DNA of 64,000 nt from Otis tarda (taxonomy: Eukaryota > Chordata > Aves > Otidiformes > Otididae), in the NCBI GenBank assembly GCA_026413225.1, contig CM048552.1:160778053-160842052 (forward strand). The letters are read 5' to 3'. Positions 59,559-64,000 of this stretch are shown here, in pieces. Position numbers and translations under genes: made by a program. The notes below the pieces were generated by a model. It ran no database searches, was not told the origin of the DNA, and was given only the letters and a program-made list of their open reading frames with translations. Positions within the stretch are counted from its first letter, which is position 1. Every line of letters begins with the position of its first letter.

Positions 59559-59651
59559 CTGAAAGAGACATTGTAGGTTATATGACAATCATAGAAAAAG
59601 GGAAGATAGGATTTTACAGTCTGTTTATTATCTCTTTCATATATTTGAAAC

Positions 59652-62600
59652 CAGCTTTGATTGAAATTTTGATAATAGTGCATTGAGCATTTGCCCTGCA
59701 TTAAAGCTCAGATTAAAAATTAAGCATTATTAATGACTCAGTGAAGGTATAAAAACATATAGAGACCTTAAGAAAATCTTAATTTAGGAAGGTGATTATT
59801 CTAATTAGTTAACATCCAAGAGCATTTTAATTGCTATCTTTCCAGAAAGAGATATGAGCTAAAGGAAGTCCTTTGTGGCAGGACTTAGTCGGTAATTGTT
59901 TTAGTTTTTGATAAAATGTGGTATTTACCCAGAATCACAGCTCATTCATAATCCCTGCCCACATCCCTTCCTACCTGGTAATTTTGTTCATAGTCTCAGA
60001 GAAAAAGGTCAATGATTAAATAGTCTTATAACTGGATTACTTTCTTATTCCCTAGCAAGTCTCTTCCCTGAAGAGGGGTGAGTGGGCAATAGCGAGAATT
60101 ACTTTCTGCTAGTGTGTTTATTCTCTAGGTATAAAAAAAATAATGTTCAGGGTTATGAAATTTTTCATATACTTCCATTTCGAAAAAAGTTTGAGTAGCG
60201 TATCTTGTGGATACTAAAGTACACAGAGGATATTTTTGACTACTAGATATCAAGTATATATCCCAGAGGAACTCTCACAGAAGTTGCTCCGTTGAAAGGG
60301 GGTAGGATATTCACAGAGTTAAATCTTTCAAGTGCTCTGATGAACTAGGAGCCTAGCGTTTGCCTTCATACCAACTTTTTCAGTTCTGGAATCATCTTTC
60401 TTTTTTGTGACCATTATATTTTGGCTACTTCAACATATTGCCTCCATTTGGAAAAAAAAAGAAAGTAAATGTCAGAATGTCTTGTAAGATGCATTTTACA
60501 AAACCCTAATGCCAGGGTTCAGACAAACTATCTGTCTGAATCAGCTCTGTGGGGGTAAAAACTCTTATGTGGGGGCTGTGTTTTGTTTATAGGAACAGAT
60601 TATGCCATTTCATGTGGCAAATAAGATAACAGCTGTGTTGTGAGCCAGCGATCAAAAAGACTCATGTTTCATTTTCAGACTTCTGGATTTTCTGCCTTAA
60701 GTGGTTCTCTCTGAAGTAGCTATGGATGTTGTGACTTTGGATGCATTCAGGATACATTACAATTGGCTCAATTGGCTCTTAGTTAGATTTGCTGATGTTA
60801 TTTTAGAGGCCCTGAATGATTAAAAATTTGCTGAAAGAAACTGATTCATACTAAATGTATGTCCAATTATCAGGTCTGTTTTGGCTCAAAGTACAGCAAT
60901 TCAGCTGTTGTATGGCCATGGGGATTTTTAATTTATGTTACGGAATACTGCTTGGTCTGGTTTGAGAATATCTGTAAGACTTTTTAATAGTTTCTAGCCT
61001 CCCTAGTCATGAGGAATGTTGGACAAAAAATTTGTTTAATCAAATGGGAAAGATTATTTTAGCTTGTAAAGTTCTAAATTTTTCAGCAGGAAAGAATCTT
61101 ATTTTTCCTCTATGATGAAAATTTGACTAAAATTAATGTTCAGTATTTATACATGATTGTGTATGATACTGTAAATTTTAAAGGACCAAATATATATGTT
61201 GGGAGCATCAGATATACTTACAAAATTTTATTTATATTTCTTTTGACTGAAGATAAATTATGTGCAGAAAACATAACAATTTATTTAGATATCTATGAAA
61301 TCCCATTTAGTCAATGAAGCAATTAGATATTTTCTTACAAAGACAAATGACAATTATCCAAAATATGCAACTTAACTCTCAGGGGAAAGGAAAGTGAGGG
61401 TACTGAATCTTCTCCTTAAGGTTTACAGTGTGCGACTGCTAGGCTACTTGTACAACCATGTGGTAACTGAGAGTCTACATAATTTATATTTCATTTTTCT
61501 TATGAAAAACTAAAAAAAAAACCCCAACATAGACTTTGTGGCATTTAGCTTCATACAGTAGTTGTAGCAATGAGTTTTATATGAACAAATTTACATACAG
61601 TCAGACATAATAGAGATGGAAATTAGATAGCAATTTCTACCTCACAGAAGAAGAAATAATTTATTTTTAAAATGACCTGATAGAAATGCAGTAAGGATAC
61701 AAGATTCAGTAACTGATTTTTGAGTGCAAAAGAGACATTTTCTATTTTGTGTCCAAGTATTAACTGAGAAAACATAAAATGTAAAGATGATACCTGAAAT
61801 TAACAAATGCTTCCTAAGAAGCAGCACATGAAATACTTTCTTCAAAATGCTACTCAGAGATACTGAACAATTTCTGGAAAAATATGCAAGTGTATCATTA
61901 GGCATGCATGTGAATTGGCAGCAATAATCCACTCTCTTAAAAAAAAAATGCACTTTATATAGAATTGGTGCAGGCCATTTAATCTAAATTTAGAGAAGGG
62001 GTTTAATTTGAAATTAAGAAACCTAAATTTAGATGTGTACATACAGGCATCTATATTTAAGCTAAACATCTAAGCTCCCATTTTAGACAGTGGAGATCAA
62101 AATTTCCCTTCAGTCGCTCTCACATCAGCATCTATAGTTTGTGATATCCTGGAATATCTGAGGCATCTGTTAAGACTGTCTTAACACAAGACCATTCCTC
62201 CTTGAACTGCAGCTAAAGCTCAAACGGGATATCCTAGGGTGTCACAAAGAGCACCAGACCCTATGGTCAGGGATGTGAACCAAGCCAGGAGATCAAGTCA
62301 ATAGAGCCAGTGAAGCTGGCTAGATGGAGGTATCTATGTCAGGACTGGAAAGCAGGTACTGTAAAAAAAGAGTCCTTTTCCCAGGAGAACTTGAGGTTTT
62401 GAATCCCAGCAGACAGAGTTTGTTCTCTGTGAAGCCTTGAGTCATACTGTTATTTATACATGTGCTAGTGCTCAGTGTTTGTTTCCTATTGAGTGTCTCT
62501 ATATGACTCTGCTCTGTTGACTCTCTCATCTTCAAATAGAATAGCATTGATTTTTTCCCGAAATACCATTATATTTTTCCTGCACTGGTCTCTGGAAAGA

Positions 62601-64000
62601 ATACAGATAAATGAAGAGGTTTTGTTAATATGAAACTTGGGGGCTATTTTAAGAAGAACCTTGGATGTAGTTTTATGAAGATTTCCTCCTTATAAATAAT
62701 GCATAGGTAGTCTGCTATGTCATGGAGCTCATTCATCCTTTTAGCTGAAGTAATTGCCGAAAAGGAACATATATCTATAGGTTAAAAAGGCATATCCATC
62801 AGCTCAGACAAAAGTAGATTTAAGACTTACTAAGGGGTGACTCATTTATAGAATAGCCTTTATGAAGGGGGAAAAGTCTTGGCATGGCAGCCAGATGACA
62901 CTTACAGCAATCAAACATAACTGTACACAAGCAGACTCTTTAAAATGCAGAAAATAGCCCAGTACGTTGTGTTTTGAGTGGCAATGAAGATAAAACTATG
63001 TTGATGCAACCAGATGAGGAATTTTATAAATTTTGAAGAAAAATGGATGTTATAACATATTTTCTGCTTTTTTTTTTTGAGTTTTCCTCCACTTCTTGTG
63101 AAGGAGTAGCTTCTGCAGATGTCAACTGCTAAACATCCATATTGTTAAAATGGAACAGATGTGGAATTTACTCTTTGACTTGAAGCAGGAATCAAAAGTA
63201 ACGGTACTGACAACGTTACGGAAAGATTGTTAAGGCCCCCAAAACACTTTTGTTTTGGACAGGATTGAAATGAGCATTTATACTTCACGGCTCTCTGAAT
63301 ATGACTCCCTGAATTACCTCAGAGGGGATGAGAATAAGAATAAAGTAAATATATGCTATGACTAAGTCTTGGATATGAACAGAGCCATGGGAAACAGTAT
63401 ACAGAATATGAAACTTTTACCTAAGAAATAATCAAGCTGTTGCTGAGCACTGAATTTGGCACTATAAAGTTCAAATACCAAAGAGGTGGCACTGGCAAAT
63501 AGCAAAGATATTTCAATAATGAAGATAATGTGTCTCAGACATTATCAGGAGAAACTCAAGGTAAAAAGTGCCAATGTCTTGGGAGGCACCTCAAACAGCC
63601 CAAACTTGATTGTTTGTGCACATTATGTGGTTTGATTTGCAGAAGGTACTCTGTCAGAATGGCTGCAGGTGTTAGATGATGAAGCTACGGAGGCTGGTTT
63701 TGATGATCTTCAGTCCTTGCCTTTTTTTTGGAGAATGGAAACTCAGGTCTGATTCAGACCATGTAGATCCCTCTAGCAGAGAGACCTTGGGATCTGACTT
63801 TCTAGACCATTGCTCCTTTTTGAAAAGCATCTCCAGATATTGCAGCTGTCAGGAATGTGACTTTCCCTGAGGAAGAATAAGGACCTCATGTGGCTGTCAT
63901 TCAGGGACACGACAGCCACAGAAGGTGAGCAGCATATGAAGCCTAGAAATTTGTGGGCAGCCTTTCTAGGCAGCCAGTGCTGAATATAGACTACAGAGAA
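59652..64000 (-). other. 3' end of the intron upstream of the RSSR exon
   Basis: AT-rich, unique sequence. A stretch near 62.05-62.30 kb (GGCATCTATATTTAAGC, CTGAGGCATCTGTTAAGAC) is reminiscent of the ancient repeat at 55 kb but too diverged to claim. No exon recognised. Confidence 0.6.

Larger units (their letters stand above)
59356..59651 (-). repeat. Perfect 148-bp tandem duplication across an exon/intron border
   Basis: Two adjacent copies (59356-59503 and 59504-59651) are identical base for base. The unit starts AACGGGATGATCTC and ends ATATATTTGAAAC; identity stops sharply on both sides (59355 G versus 59503 C, 59652 C versus 59504 A). In gene direction each unit contains 93 bp of intron, the CAG acceptor and the first 55 nt of the exon. 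Total identity points to a very recent event, a polymorphism, or an assembly error. Confidence 0.97.
1..64000 (-). other. GPC6: Internal part of the glypican-6 gene (two exons and three introns, partial)
   Basis: The whole window appears to lie inside one minus-strand gene. Two exons with canonical splice sites join in frame, and their translation is a glypican core segment. Glypicans are GPI-anchored heparan sulphate proteoglycans at the cell surface that modulate Hedgehog, Wnt, BMP and FGF signalling. The start codon, signal peptide, N-terminal cysteine-rich exons, glycosaminoglycan attachment (SG) region and GPI signal all lie outside the window. The very large intron (54 kb) is typical of GPC5/GPC6 genes. 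Seen: exons, splice sites, orientation. Known: family biology. Inferred: that it is GPC6 rather than the paralogue GPC4, because the segment after RSSR reads [15 protein letters not shown], which is GPC6-like. Confidence 0.88.

Noticed and set aside
59516-59701. 61-codon minus-strand frame over the duplicated exon
   Set aside because: It reads the exon copy in the wrong frame ([13 protein letters not shown]); it is a shadow of the GPC6 exon sequence.

Overview
This window is eukaryotic, AT-rich and almost wholly intronic. It looks like a bird nuclear genome. It holds CR1 LINE tails ending in the avian ATTCTATG-type 3' microsatellite, several ERVL-type solo LTRs of the TGTCCTGGTTT...AACCACAACA class, and two protein-coding exons that read as glypican-6 (GPC6) on the minus strand. 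The species cannot be fixed from the sequence; the LTR classes fit a neoavian bird.

Layout, read in gene direction (right to left): upstream intron sequence (64000-59411); a 144-nt, phase 0-0 exon (59410-59267) carrying the glypican cysteine region and an RSSR convertase-type motif; a 54,149-bp intron (59266-5118); a 137-nt exon (5117-4981) ending in split phase; then the start of the next intron (4980-1). The two exons join in frame, and the joined protein runs from ...[10 protein letters not shown] to [10 protein letters not shown]..., which matches the glypican-4/6 core and fits GPC6 better.

Inside the introns are: three solo LTRs in plus orientation (14421-14848, 19676-20239, 34970-35580); one longer GC-rich ERVL-type LTR/leader segment in plus orientation (about 26976-27894); three CR1 tails (29236-29697 plus, 32734-33230 minus, 51473-51893 minus); one hAT-Charlie-like relic; several ancient unclassified repeats; and microsatellites.

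Two structures stand out. First, 31035-31438 is a target-site-duplicated (ATTTG/ATTTG), TG...CA-bounded insertion. It consists of an LTR U3 region with a TATA box whose normal 3' part is replaced by a perfect 66-bp-arm palindrome, so both ends of the insertion look like U3 ends. Second, a perfect 148-bp tandem duplication (59356-59503 / 59504-59651) straddles the 3' splice site of the GPC6 exon. It creates a second acceptor plus a 55-nt partial exon ending just after the RSSR motif. No complete gene, tRNA, rRNA or CRISPR is present. Nearly all other short open frames look like chance.
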